Program-made: the position numbers and the translations under genes
Part shown: piece by piece, positions 1 to 7,692 of the stretch
Layout: each line of letters opens with the position of its first letter
Numbering within the stretch: the first letter of the stretch is position 1
NCBI GenBank assembly: GCA_963703555.1
Contig: CAVPEV010000064.1
Coordinates: forward strand, 1 to 36,184
Reading direction: 5' to 3'
DNA length: 36,184 nucleotides
From: CAVPEV01 sp963703555
Lineage (GTDB): Bacteria > Actinomycetota > Actinomycetes > Actinomycetales > Cellulomonadaceae
Notes under the pieces: model-generated
Told to the model about the DNA's origin: nothing
Database searches by the model: none
Seen by the model: only the letters and a program-made list of their open reading frames with translations

Positions 1-776
1 AACGTGCCCATGGCGCCATTGGAGAACTTTGCCAAAAACGCGAACGCGTCGTCAACATCCACCACGCCCATCTTATTGCTTCCCTTCTTGTCGCGCAGGC
101 CCGCGCCGGCGCTGGGGGTTTCGAGCGGCCGCTCCTTGATGAACGTTTCGGTCATGCCGACCACTTCATCAATGTCGCCGACAAGGGTAGCGCGCATGTC
201 AACAGTGTGCGCGTTGAGATCGCCATGCGCACCGCTGCCGGTGATCGCTTTCACCAGCCGCCACACGCGCGGGAATTTCGGGTTCATGATCCAATCCTGC
301 AAGTATTGCGCGCGGACATGGTACGCGCGCCCAGCTTGCCCGCCGCGATCATCTGCTTCATGAACGTCACCGCCGGCGCGCGCCGGTAGCAGAACGATAC
401 CAGCGTCGGCACCTTGTTCTTTTTCGCCGCAGCCACCATCTGCTTCGCCTCCGCGGCGTTCATCGCCATAGGCTTCTCGCACAGGACGGCTTTGCCGTTC
501 TCCGCGGCCGCTATGGCCATCTCCGCATGCAGCTTGTCGGCGTGCACACGTCGACGAGGCGGATGTCATCGCGCTTGACGACTTCCTTGTAGTTCTGCGT
601 GTTCTCCTGCCAGCCCCACCGTTCAGCGAACGCGGGGACGTCAGGCCCGATGCCGCAGACAACCTTCATCACCGGCTTCGCCTTCAGCGTAAAGAACTCG
701 CGACATTGTCGTACGCGTTCGAGTGGGCCTTGCCCATGAACTGATGGCCGATAAGGCCGACGTTGAGTTCTTTCAT
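1..776 (-). pseudogene. Gfo/Idh/MocA-family oxidoreductase, 5' part, frameshifted and cut by window edge
   Basis: Reading the minus strand from ATG at 776 gives a Rossmann-type start (NVGLIGHQFMGKAHSNAY), then in shifted frames CTPxDKLHAEMAIAAA, the family motif CEKPMAMNAAEAKQM (about 440-490), and a continuation with WIMNPKFPRVWRL and GSGAHGDLNAHTVDM running off the left edge. This is the NAD(P)-binding half and start of the C-terminal half of a Gfo/Idh/MocA dehydrogenase, a family acting on sugars and cyclitols. Continuity needs three single-base frame corrections, near 697-703, 540-548 and 316-325. That many indels in under 800 bp suggests either a decayed gene or poor sequence at a contig end. 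GC content and codon use are clearly lower than in everything after about 1,020, so it probably does not belong to the actinobacterial genome. The substrate cannot be told. Confidence 0.75.
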
Positions 777-814
777 GATCGTGCAGGTGCAGGGGTTAAC
801 GGCGTTCATCGTTT

Positions 815-873
815 CCCCCAATACGTCATGGGGGATTCATCGTTCATCGTTGCCCCCAGTACGGCGTTGGGGG
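815..873. repeat. Tandem pair of C5...G5 hairpin units, 38-nt period
   Basis: Two imperfect copies, each CCCCC followed by about 10 nt and then GGGGGAT, begin at 815 and 853. They are separated by ttcatcgttcatcgttg. Each can fold into a C5/G5 hairpin. They lie just upstream of the oxidoreductase start, in the low-GC block. They could be a promoter-distal repeat or a terminator of an upstream gene. I see no coding sequence here. Confidence 0.6.
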
Positions 874-900
874 ATGACCGAGCGACGGTCACATCGTGCT

Positions 901-996
901 CGTACTCGTAATCGAAATCGTCGTCGATAGTCGATAGTCGATAGTTGGGTGTCTCTCGTACTCGTCGTCGTCGATAGTCGATGGTCAACGATCAAT
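901..996. repeat. Short degenerate tandem repeats (cgatagt / tcgtactcg)
   Basis: The stretch is dominated by repeats of tcgatagt (around 924-944 and again around 970-981) and tcgtactcgta-like units (around 899-909 and 956-970). The small open frames across it translate to low-complexity strings and are not credible genes. Similar low-complexity spacer DNA is, from memory, common in some Planctomycetota- or Hydrogenedentota-like genomes, but I could not check this. The block ends where clpB homology starts. Confidence 0.55.
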
Positions 997-999
997 GGC

Positions 1000-1021
1000 G
1001 AAGGCCCGTTTGCCATCGCCG
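1000..1021. other. Probable chimeric junction between low-GC DNA and clpB
   Basis: clpB homology begins sharply at codon GGC 1021 (GIPAGRLLEGE). In ClpB the preceding residues are normally a conserved A-W-T tripeptide, but here they read A-I-A, preceded by residues encoded by the repeat-rich block. GC content and repeat character change at the same place. The simplest reading is a contig misjoin or a recombination endpoint within clpB, located somewhere in this interval. Confidence 0.7.
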
Positions 1022-1986
1022 GCATCCCCGCCGGTCGGCTGCTCGAGGGCGAGACCGGCAAGCTGCTGCGCATGGAGGAGGTCATCGGTGCCCGGCTGGT
1101 CGGCCAGGAGCAGGCCGTCAAGGCCGTGTCCGACGCTGTGCGCCGGGCTCGGGCCGGCATCTCCGACCCGGACCGCCCGACCGGCTCGTTCCTCTTCCTC
1201 GGGCCGACCGGTGTGGGCAAGACCGAGCTGGCCAAGGCGCTCGCGGACTTCCTGTTCGACGACGAGCGCGCCATGGTCCGCATCGACATGTCCGAGTACT
1301 CGGAGAAGCACTCCGTGGCCCGGCTCGTCGGTGCCCCTCCCGGCTACGTCGGGTACGAGGAGGGCGGCCAGCTCACCGAGGCCGTGCGGCGTCGGCCGTA
1401 CTCCGTCGTGCTGCTCGACGAGGTGGAGAAGGCGCACCCCGAGGTGTTCGACATCCTTCTGCAAGTGCTCGACGACGGCCGGCTCACCGACGGCCAGGGG
1501 CGCACGGTGGACTTCCGCAACGTCATCCTCGTGCTGACCTCCAACCTCGGGTCGCAGTACCTGGTGGACCAGACGCTGAGCGCCGAGACCAAGCGGGAGG
1601 CCGTGATGGCCGCGGTGCATCAGGCGTTCAAGCCGGAGTTCCTCAACCGCCTGGACGACATCGTGCTGTTCGACCCGCTCTCGTTGGAGCAGCTCGGCAG
1701 GATCGTCGACCTGCAGATCGCCAACCTGGCTGCCCGGTTGGCGGACCGTCGGCTGACCCTGCAGGTCACCCCCGCCGCGCGGGAATGGCTGGCGTTCGAG
1801 GGCTACGACCCCGCGTACGGCGCGCGGCCGCTGCGCCGGCTGGTGCAGCGCGAGATCGGCGACCGGCTGGCCCGGATGCTCCTGGCCGGCGAGGTGCACG
1901 ACGGCCAGACCGTGCGGGTGGACGCGGGGCCCGACGCCCATGGGCTGATGGTCACCGCGCAGCGGTCGGTCGCGACGCCGGCCTGA
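1021..1986 (+). CDS. clpB: ClpB disaggregase, C-terminal fragment (second AAA+ domain)
   Basis: ClpB is the Hsp100 ATPase that works with DnaK to pull proteins out of aggregates in the cytoplasm. The fragment (321 aa) starts at GIPAGRLLEGE, the hinge into nucleotide-binding domain 2, and runs to the natural stop. Visible are Walker A GPTGVGKT (1201-1224), the pore loop GYVGYEEGG, Walker B VVLLDEVEKAHPEV (about 1405-1445), sensor-1 LTSNLGS, the arginine-finger region LNRLDDIVLF and sensor-2 GARPLRR (about 1819-1839). Full-length ClpB is about 850-870 aa, so the N domain, NBD1 and middle coiled coil (about 540 residues) are missing. No start codon or RBS belongs to it; the in-frame ATG at 949 lies in unrelated DNA. 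The truncation looks like a junction artefact rather than a functional short ClpB. Confidence 0.93.
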   Translation, partial: GIPAGRLLEGETGKLLRMEEVIGARLVGQEQAVKAVSDAVRRARAGISDPDRPTGSFLFLGPTGVGKTELAKALADFLFDDERAMVRIDMSEYSEKHSVARLVGAPPGYVGYEEGGQLTEAVRRRPYSVVLLDEVEKAHPEVFDILLQVLDDGRLTDGQGRTVDFRNVILVLTSNLGSQYLVDQTLSAETKREAVMAAVHQAFKPEFLNRLDDIVLFDPLSLEQLGRIVDLQIANLAARLADRRLTLQVTPAAREWLAFEGYDPAYGARPLRRLVQREIGDRLARMLLAGEVHDGQTVRVDAGPDAHGLMVTAQRSVATPA

Positions 1987-1993
1987 CAGGTGG

Positions 1994-2031
1994 GGCAGGC
2001 CCTGCCGGGCGGGCCAGTCCTGCCGGGCGGG
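1994..2031 (+). terminator. Possible clpB terminator (GC-rich inverted and direct repeats)
   Basis: Eight bases after the clpB stop, GGCAGG (1994-1999) and CCTGCC (2001-2006) form an inverted repeat, and CCTGCCGGGCGGG is repeated directly at 2001 and 2019. No T-tract follows, as is usual in high-GC actinobacteria. Weak call. Confidence 0.3.
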
Positions 2032-2071
2032 GGAAGGCGTGCGGGGGGCGCGCCCGCCCCGTGGTTCGCTC

Positions 2072-2083
2072 TAGGCTCGCCGC
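2072..2083 (+). promoter_or_regulatory. -10 element TAGGCT placed for leaderless start of the glycosyltransferase gene
   Basis: TAGGCT (2072-2077) fits the actinobacterial TANNNT -10 element and is followed by exactly 6 nt and then the GTG start at 2084. Transcription would therefore begin at or next to the start codon. No good Shine-Dalgarno sequence is present. No clear -35 was found. Confidence 0.4.
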
Positions 2084-3721
2084 GTGATGCGGGCGACGGC
2101 ACGGCCGGTCCGTCCCGGCCGGGCGGGCCTGCGGCCCGTGACCTGGGCCTGCACCGGCGCGTCCGTGGGCTTGCTGGCCGGCGTGGCGGTGCTGGGCGAC
2201 TCGGCGTCGACCCCGGGCCTCGGGGCGCCGACGCGGACCCCTCCGTGGGACCTGGCCGCGCACCCGTCGTCTGCGCTCGTCACGGCGGTGCTCGTGGCGG
2301 CGTACGCGCTGGGGGTCGCCGGGATCCTGCTGGGTCGGCTCGACCTGGCCGCCGGGCGCGGCCCGGCCCCGCGCACCGTAGCCGTCGCGGCCCTCGTCGC
2401 CGTTGTGGTGCTGACCTCGGTGCCGCCGACCGGCTCGGCGGACCACCTGTCCTATCTCGCGTACGGTCGCATCGCAGCCGCCGGGGACGATCCCTATCGG
2501 CTCGCGCCGGGCGACTGGCGCGGTGGCACCGACCCCGTGGCGGGTGCGGTGCAGCCCCCATGGCAGGCGGCGCCGAGCGTGTACGGGCCGGTGGCCACCG
2601 CGGTGCAGGCCGCCGTGGCCGTCGCCGGCGGGGGATCGCTGCGGTTCACCGTCTGGCTGTGGCAGCTCGTCTCGGGAGCCGGCTTCCTCACGGTCGCCCT
2701 GCTGCTCGACCGGTTGGCGGGCGCGGATCCGCGGCGGCGCGGCAGGGTGGCGGTGCTGTGGACGCTCAACCCGGTCCTGCTGGGGCTGCTCGTGCTCGGG
2801 GCGCACGTCGACGTCCTGGCGACGGCGCTCGCGGTGGGTGCCATCGCCCTGGTCGCCCGGCGGCCACTGGCGGCCGGTGCGCTGCTCGGCGCGGCGGTCG
2901 GGACGAAGCTGCCCTACGCCATCGTCGGGGCGGCCGCACTGTGGGGCCTGCGCCTGGCGCCGCGAGCCCGCCGGACGCGCTCGGCCGCCCTCGGGGTGGC
3001 GGGGGCCGCCGCGGTACTGGTGCCCGCCTACGCCTGGGCCGGCCCGCACGCCTTCGACCGGCTGGCCGCCGGCGCGCGGATGACCTCGGTGGCTACCCCG
3101 TGGCGGGCCGTGGTCCGCTGGATCGGCGACGGCCCGGGCCAGGCCGGTCCCGTCCCGGTGAGCTGGATCGCCCTGGCGCTGGCGGCCGGGCTGTCCGTGC
3201 TGGCCTGGCGACGGGTGGCCGCGCTGCCTGCGGCACAACCGGACGCGGTCACCGCCGACGTCGTGCGCGCCACGCTGGCGGGCGCGGTGGCCTGGGCCGT
3301 GACCGCTCCCTACTCGCTGCCCTGGTACGACGCGATGGTGTGGGCGCCGCTCGCCCTGGTCGGCCCGTCCGCCCTGGATCTTCTGCTGCTCGGTCGACTG
3401 GGCGTCCTCACGCTCGCCTACGTCCCGGGTCGGGTGGTGGGGCTCACCCCGGTGGTCGAGCGGGTGACGCTGGGATTCCGCCGCTACGTCGCCCCCGTGG
3501 TGGGCCTCGGCGTCGTGGTCGGGACCGTCGCCTGGGCGCGCGGCGGCGGACGGTCAGGCGGCGGACCGTCAGGCGGCCCGCGGTCAGGCCACGGGCGCCC
3601 GCAGCTCGGCCGGGCCGGCGCCCACTGCCTGCCCGGTCGCGGCCGCAGCTGCCGCCGCGACGAGGCGGTCGAGGGCAGCGGGGTCGAGGCCGGGGACACC
3701 GAACCGGGCCACGACTCGTAG
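2084..3721 (+). CDS. Polytopic GT-C fold mannosyltransferase-like protein (MptA/MptB-like)
   Basis: A 545-aa integral membrane protein with about a dozen hydrophobic segments. The motif SADHLSYLAYGRIAAAGDDP (about residues 122-141) resembles the acidic first-loop motif of polyprenol-phosphate-mannose-dependent GT-C enzymes such as mycobacterial MptB, which extend lipomannan-type chains on the outer face of the membrane. The later WTLNPVLLGLLVLGAHVD and GTKLPYA segments also fit this family. Starts GTG 2084 or ATG 2087 are adjacent; TAGGCT 6 nt upstream favours 2084. The last 50-60 residues are non-membrane, Gly/Arg-rich and lie antisense to the end of the GH3 gene, which suggests a 3' extension after loss of an earlier stop. 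Donor and acceptor are inferred from family only. Confidence 0.7.
   Translation: MMRATARPVRPGRAGLRPVTWACTGASVGLLAGVAVLGDSASTPGLGAPTRTPPWDLAAHPSSALVTAVLVAAYALGVAGILLGRLDLAAGRGPAPRTVAVAALVAVVVLTSVPPTGSADHLSYLAYGRIAAAGDDPYRLAPGDWRGGTDPVAGAVQPPWQAAPSVYGPVATAVQAAVAVAGGGSLRFTVWLWQLVSGAGFLTVALLLDRLAGADPRRRGRVAVLWTLNPVLLGLLVLGAHVDVLATALAVGAIALVARRPLAAGALLGAAVGTKLPYAIVGAAALWGLRLAPRARRTRSAALGVAGAAAVLVPAYAWAGPHAFDRLAAGARMTSVATPWRAVVRWIGDGPGQAGPVPVSWIALALAAGLSVLAWRRVAALPAAQPDAVTADVVRATLAGAVAWAVTAPYSLPWYDAMVWAPLALVGPSALDLLLLGRLGVLTLAYVPGRVVGLTPVVERVTLGFRRYVAPVVGLGVVVGTVAWARGGGRSGGGPSGGPRSGHGRPQLGRAGAHCLPGRGRSCRRDEAVEGSGVEAGDTEPGHDS
3545..3592. repeat. Three 15-nt tandem repeats (ggNcNGtcaggcggc)
   Basis: About three copies of a 15-nt unit around the core GTCAGGCGGC sit where the glycosyltransferase frame loses its membrane segments and just past the GH3 stop codon (3584-3586). 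They encode a G/S/R/P-rich stretch in the + frame. Slippage here could have altered the 3' ends of both convergent genes. Confidence 0.55.
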
Positions 3722-5908
3722 CGGCATGTCCCCCGCCATCGACATCGCGGCCTCGTCGAGGGGCATCGCCGCGGCCTGGGCCGCCAGCAGGGCGGCGACC
3801 ATCGGCCCGCCCACCGGGTGCGCCAGCCACTCCGCCACCGTCGACCACTCGGTGAGCTCGCCCCACAGCGGCTCCCCGACGACGTCGACGGTGACCTGGC
3901 CGTGCAGGTCGCGTGACGAGGACCCGACCGACACGACGAACTGCCCGCCCTCCAGCACCCAGCGCCGCAGCCCGGGGTGCCAGTAGGAGAAGTCCCGGGC
4001 GGTGAGCGCGAACGACACCTCCCGGGACTCCCCGGGGTCGAGCGGGACCCGCGCGAACGCCTTCAGCTCCCGCGCGGGTCGCACGACGGCCGCCTGCGGG
4101 TCCCCGACGTACACCTGGACGACCTCCGTGCCGGCCACCGGACCCGTGTTGGTCACCGTCGCCCGGACCAGCACGCCGAGCTCCGACCCCGTGCCGGTGA
4201 GCTCGGCGGTCACGCCGGTGCAGGCGAACGTCGTGTAGCTGAGCCCGAACCCGAACGGGTAGGCGACGTCCGTCTGCCGGGTGTCGTACCAGCGGTAGCC
4301 GACGAGCACACCCTCGCCGTACCGCACGTGGCTCGCCTCGCCCGGGAAGTTGCCGAACGCCGGGGTGTCCACCAGCCGGTGCGGGATCGTCTCGGCGAGC
4401 CGGCCCGACGGACTGCGCACGCCGAGCAGCAGGTCGACCACGGCGCCGGCGCCGGCCTGGCCGCCGAGCCACGCCTCGAGGATCGCCGGGGCCTGGTCCT
4501 GCCACTGCGACACCGTGACGACGCCGCCGTTGGCGAGCACGACCACCACCCGGTGGTTCACCGCGGCGACCGCGGCGAGGGTGGCCAGCTGGTTGGCCGG
4601 CAGGTCCAGGGTCGTGCGGTCGTAGCCCTCCGACTCCGCGGGCGCGGGCAGGCCGAGGAAGGCCAGCACGGTGCCGGCGTGCCGGGCCAGCTCGACCGCC
4701 TCGACGCGCAGGGCCTCGTCGTCGCCTGCCGGTCCGCCGTCCACCGTGAAGCCCGGGGCGAAGGCGGGTTCGGTGCCGATCGCTGCCCGCAGCTGCGTGA
4801 GCACGTCGTCCAGCCGGGTCGGGTTGACCTGCGAAGAGCCGGCGCCCTGGTACCGCGGGGTCCGGGCGAACTCCCCGATGACCGCGACGTCGGCCGCCCG
4901 CGTGCGGTCGAGCGGCAGCAGCGGCGCGCCGTCCACCGGTTCGTTGCGCAGCAGCACGGCCCCGGCGGCCGCGGCCTCCCGGGCCAGCGCGTGGTGCGCG
5001 TCCAGGTCGACGTCCGCCGGGTCGGCCGGCGCCGGCAGGGTCCGCGCGACCAGGTGCAGCACGCGGCGCGCCGCCTGGTCGAGGACCTCCTCGGCCAGCG
5101 CGCCGGCGCGGACCGCGGCGACGACCTCCGCGTCGGTGGCGCCGCCGGTGCCCGGCATCTGCAGGTCCAGCCCGGCGGCCAGCGCGGCCGCGCGGTCGTG
5201 CACCGCTCCCCAGTCGGACATCACGAGGCCGTCGAACTCCCACTCCTCGCGGAGCACGTGCGTGAGGAGCCAGGGGTTCTGCGAGGAGTGCACGCCGTTG
5301 ATCCGGTTGTAGGAGCACATCAGCGTCCAGGGCTCGGACCGGCGGACCACCCGCTCGAACCCGGCGAGGTAGATCTCCCGCAGGGTGCGCTCGTCGACGT
5401 CGACCGACACGCGCATCCGGTCCGACTCCTGGTTGTTCGCCGCGAAGTGCTTCAGCGACGTCCCCACGCCCTGGCTCTGGATGCCGTCGACGAGCGCCGC
5501 GCCGATCTCGCCGGACAGGACCGGGTCCTCGGACACGTACTCGAAGTTGCGCCCGCACAGCGGACTGCGCTTGATGTTGATGCCCGGGCCGAGGAGCACG
5601 GCGACCTGCGCGGCCCGGGCCTCCCGCCCGAGCGCCTCCCCGACCCGGTGCACCAGCTCGGTGTCCCAGCTGGACCCCAGCGCGGCGGCGGTCGGGAAGC
5701 AGGTGGCCGGCAGGTTGGTGGAGATGCCCAGCTGGTTGTCCCCACCCGCCTGGCGGCGCACCCCGTGCGGCCCGTCCGTGACGGTGACGGACGGGACACC
5801 GGCGCGCTCGACCGGCTGGGTGTTCCAGAAGTCGAGGCCGGACGTCAGCGACGCCTTCTCCTCGAGGGTGAGCTCGGACAGGATGCGTTCGACGTCGAAC
5901 AGGTTCAC
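3584..5908 (-). CDS. Glycoside hydrolase family 3 beta-glucosidase
   Basis: A retaining GH3 enzyme (774 aa) that releases terminal beta-D-glucose, or a related sugar, from the non-reducing end of oligosaccharides. Seen: the N-terminal barrel motif VTVTDGPHGVRRQ (about 41-53), KHFAANNQESDR (153-164) and FDGLVMSDWGA with the catalytic nucleophile Asp232. The alpha/beta sandwich then follows (VAVIGEFARTPRYQGAGSS), then a fibronectin III-like domain (YPFGFGLSYTTF, then the TGPVAGTEVVQVYVGDP strand), and a C-terminal helical tail of about 100 residues. No PA14 insert and no signal peptide, so probably cytoplasmic and acting on imported oligosaccharides. GTG start at 5908 is preceded by GAGGAAG about 8 nt upstream. 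The 3' end overlaps the convergent glycosyltransferase by 138 bp. No transporter or LacI regulator lies beside it, so the physiological substrate is open. Confidence 0.93.
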   Translation of the reverse strand: MNLFDVERILSELTLEEKASLTSGLDFWNTQPVERAGVPSVTVTDGPHGVRRQAGGDNQLGISTNLPATCFPTAAALGSSWDTELVHRVGEALGREARAAQVAVLLGPGINIKRSPLCGRNFEYVSEDPVLSGEIGAALVDGIQSQGVGTSLKHFAANNQESDRMRVSVDVDERTLREIYLAGFERVVRRSEPWTLMCSYNRINGVHSSQNPWLLTHVLREEWEFDGLVMSDWGAVHDRAAALAAGLDLQMPGTGGATDAEVVAAVRAGALAEEVLDQAARRVLHLVARTLPAPADPADVDLDAHHALAREAAAAGAVLLRNEPVDGAPLLPLDRTRAADVAVIGEFARTPRYQGAGSSQVNPTRLDDVLTQLRAAIGTEPAFAPGFTVDGGPAGDDEALRVEAVELARHAGTVLAFLGLPAPAESEGYDRTTLDLPANQLATLAAVAAVNHRVVVVLANGGVVTVSQWQDQAPAILEAWLGGQAGAGAVVDLLLGVRSPSGRLAETIPHRLVDTPAFGNFPGEASHVRYGEGVLVGYRWYDTRQTDVAYPFGFGLSYTTFACTGVTAELTGTGSELGVLVRATVTNTGPVAGTEVVQVYVGDPQAAVVRPARELKAFARVPLDPGESREVSFALTARDFSYWHPGLRRWVLEGGQFVVSVGSSSRDLHGQVTVDVVGEPLWGELTEWSTVAEWLAHPVGGPMVAALLAAQAAAMPLDEAAMSMAGDMPLRVVARFGVPGLDPAALDRLVAAAAAAATGQAVGAGPAELRAPVA

Positions 5909-6027
5909 GGCGGGACTTCCTCGTCAGGAGCAGCAGGGTCCCGATGAGGATAGCCACGGGTGGCGACGGCTCGGCCGGGTCCGCGGCAGGCGGCGCGGCG
6001 CCGGCCAGGACCCCACCGGCGACGGCC

Positions 6028-6816
6028 TCAGTCGATGTCCAGGACCACCGGGACGTGGTCGGAGGCGCCCTTGCCCTTGCGCTCGACGCGCTCGATCGCC
6101 ACGCCGGTGACCCGGCGGGCCAGCGCCGGGGACGCCCAGGCGAAGTCGATCCGCATGCCCTCGTTGCGCGGGAACCGCAGCTGCTGGTAGTCCCAGTACG
6201 TGTAGACGTGCTCGTCGGGCACGTGCACGCGGGTGACCTCGGTGTATCCGGCGTCGGCGAACGCGGCGAACGCGGCGCGCTCCTGCGGCGTCACGTGGGT
6301 GTGTCCGGCGAACACCTCGATGTCCCACACGTCGGTGTCCAGCGGGGCGACGTTCCAGTCGCCGACCAGGGCCACCTGCGCCTGCGGATCCGTAGCGAGC
6401 CAGTCCGCCGCGGCCCGCCGCAGGGCGTCCAGCCAGGCGAGCTTGTAGGTGAAGTGCGGGTGGTCGATCTCCCGGCCGTTCGGCACGTACAGGCTCCACA
6501 CCCGGACCCCGGCACAGGTGGCGGCCAGCGCCCGCGCCTCGTCGACCGCCTCGTCGCCCCAGGTGGGCTGACCCGGGAAGCCTGCCTGCACGTCGGCGAG
6601 CCCGACCCGGGACACCACGGCGACCCCGTTCCACTGGTTGGTCCCCACGGCCGCCACCTGGTAGCCGGCCGCCTCGAACGGCTCGCGGGGGAACTGGTCG
6701 GCCGTGCACTTGGTCTCCTGCAGCGCCAGCACATCCGTACCGGTCCGGTCCAGGAAGGTCAGCACGCGGTCCACCCGGGCCCGTGCGGAGTTGACGTTCC
6801 AGGTCGCCAGACGCAT
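6028..6816 (-). CDS. xthA: Exodeoxyribonuclease III
   Basis: A 262-aa DNA-repair nuclease (AP endonuclease, 3'-5' exonuclease and 3'-phosphatase) of the EEP/ExoIII family. It carries the N-terminal strand MRLATWNVNS, the metal-ligand Glu34 in LALQETK, GDWNVAP with the catalytic Asp/Asn pair, the MRIDFAW motif and the C-terminal SDHVPVVLD His. Length matches ExoIII (about 268 aa). The ATG at 6814-6816 is chosen because MRLATWNV is the conserved N-terminus; longer in-frame extensions upstream run antisense through the SDR gene and are not credible. TAGCGT 7 nt before the ATG suggests a leaderless transcript. It is divergent from the SDR gene over 102 bp. Confidence 0.93.
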   Translation of the reverse strand: MRLATWNVNSARARVDRVLTFLDRTGTDVLALQETKCTADQFPREPFEAAGYQVAAVGTNQWNGVAVVSRVGLADVQAGFPGQPTWGDEAVDEARALAATCAGVRVWSLYVPNGREIDHPHFTYKLAWLDALRRAAADWLATDPQAQVALVGDWNVAPLDTDVWDIEVFAGHTHVTPQERAAFAAFADAGYTEVTRVHVPDEHVYTYWDYQQLRFPRNEGMRIDFAWASPALARRVTGVAIERVERKGKGASDHVPVVLDID

Positions 6817-6823
6817 GGACGGC

Positions 6824-6829
6824 ACGCTA
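6824..6829 (-). promoter_or_regulatory. -10 element TAGCGT for leaderless xthA
   Basis: On the minus strand TAGCGT is followed by 7 nt and the xthA ATG. It fits the TANNNT actinobacterial -10 and leaves essentially no 5' leader. No RBS is visible. Confidence 0.4.
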
Positions 6830-6883
6830 CCCGGCGCCGGTCGCACCGGGGTCGGCGCACGGTCGGCACCGGGACCGCCGGGC

Positions 6884-6912
6884 TGGGACAACCGCCGGCG
6901 CATCCGTAGGGT
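6884..6912 (+). promoter_or_regulatory. Promoter for SDR-pyrE: TGGGAC-N17-TAGGGT, leaderless
   Basis: TGGGAC (6884-6889), a 17-nt spacer and TAGGGT (6907-6912) lie 6 nt before the ATG at 6919. The spacing is ideal for a sigma-70-type promoter with transcription starting at the ATG. It would drive the overlapping SDR-pyrE pair. Confidence 0.45.
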
Positions 6913-6918
6913 GGCGTC

Positions 6919-7692
6919 ATGGGAACCGCACTGGTGACCGGGGCAAGCTCCGGTCTGGGTCTGGAGTTCGCCTGGCAGCTGGCCACCGCCCAGCACGACG
7001 TCGTGCTCGTCGCCCGCGACGAGGCGCGCCTGACCAGGCTGGCCGCTCAGCTGCACGCCGCCGCGGGGGTTCGTGCGGAGGTGCTCCGCGCGGACCTGGC
7101 CGATCGCGCGGACGTTGAGCGGGTGGCGGACCGGCTGCGCGCCGACGAGCGTCCGGTGGGGCTGCTGGTGAACAACGCGGGTTACGCCCTCGGCCAGCGG
7201 TTCGTCGGTGGGGACCTCGCTGCGGAGGAGAGGGCCCTCGAGGTCATGGTCCGGGCCGTCCTCGTCCTGTCGCACGCCGCGACCGGCGCCATGGTGCCGC
7301 GCGGCCGGGGCGCCGTGCTCAACGTGGCCTCGGTGGCCGCGCTGCTGGCCTCCGGCACGTACTCCGCGCACAAGGCCTGGGTGCGTTCGTTCACCGAGGG
7401 CCTGGCCGTGGAGCTGGCCGGTACGGGGGTGACGGCCACCGCACTGAGCCCCGGGTTCGTGCGCACCGAGTTCCACTCGCGGGCGCACCTGGACGTCGGC
7501 GCCTATCCGAGCATCGCCTGGCTGCGGCCGGAGGACGTGGTCGCCACCGCGCTCGCCGACGTGCGGCGGGGCGCGGTGCTGTCGACGCCCAGCGTGCGGT
7601 ACCGGCTCGCCGTCGGCGCGGCCCGGCTCGCCCCGCGCTCCGCGGTGCGAGCGCTGGGCCGGCTGCGGGGGATGATCGAGCTGCCGCGATGA
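6919..7692 (+). CDS. Short-chain dehydrogenase/reductase (classical SDR)
   Basis: A 257-aa NAD(P)-dependent oxidoreductase. Seen: the cofactor-binding TGASSGLG near the N-terminus, NNAG (about residues 78-81), the catalytic Ser in the NVASVAALLASGTYSAHKAW region and YxxxK as YSAHK, followed by LSPGFVRTEF. This is the complete classical-SDR active site. The arrangement is close to the DltE/YqjQ-type SDRs often annotated only as short-chain dehydrogenase; the substrate cannot be predicted. Its stop overlaps the pyrE start by 4 nt (ATGA), so the two are translationally coupled, though no biochemical link to pyrimidine synthesis is known. Start ATG 6919 is supported by the leaderless promoter. 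Confidence 0.9.
   Translation: MGTALVTGASSGLGLEFAWQLATAQHDVVLVARDEARLTRLAAQLHAAAGVRAEVLRADLADRADVERVADRLRADERPVGLLVNNAGYALGQRFVGGDLAAEERALEVMVRAVLVLSHAATGAMVPRGRGAVLNVASVAALLASGTYSAHKAWVRSFTEGLAVELAGTGVTATALSPGFVRTEFHSRAHLDVGAYPSIAWLRPEDVVATALADVRRGAVLSTPSVRYRLAVGAARLAPRSAVRALGRLRGMIELPR

Noticed and set aside
4..363. 119-aa open frame on the + strand
   Set aside because: It is antisense to the oxidoreductase, whose family motifs are unmistakable, and has a Ser/Pro-rich random composition.
2280..2561. Small Arg/Pro-rich open frames within the glycosyltransferase
   Set aside because: Shadow frames of a GC-rich membrane protein gene.
3977..5947. 656-aa open frame antisense to the beta-glucosidase
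   Set aside because: A long frame expected by chance in high-GC DNA; the minus-strand protein has complete GH3 motifs.
6817..7488. N-terminal extension of the exonuclease frame
   Set aside because: Antisense to the SDR gene; MRLATWNV is the family start.
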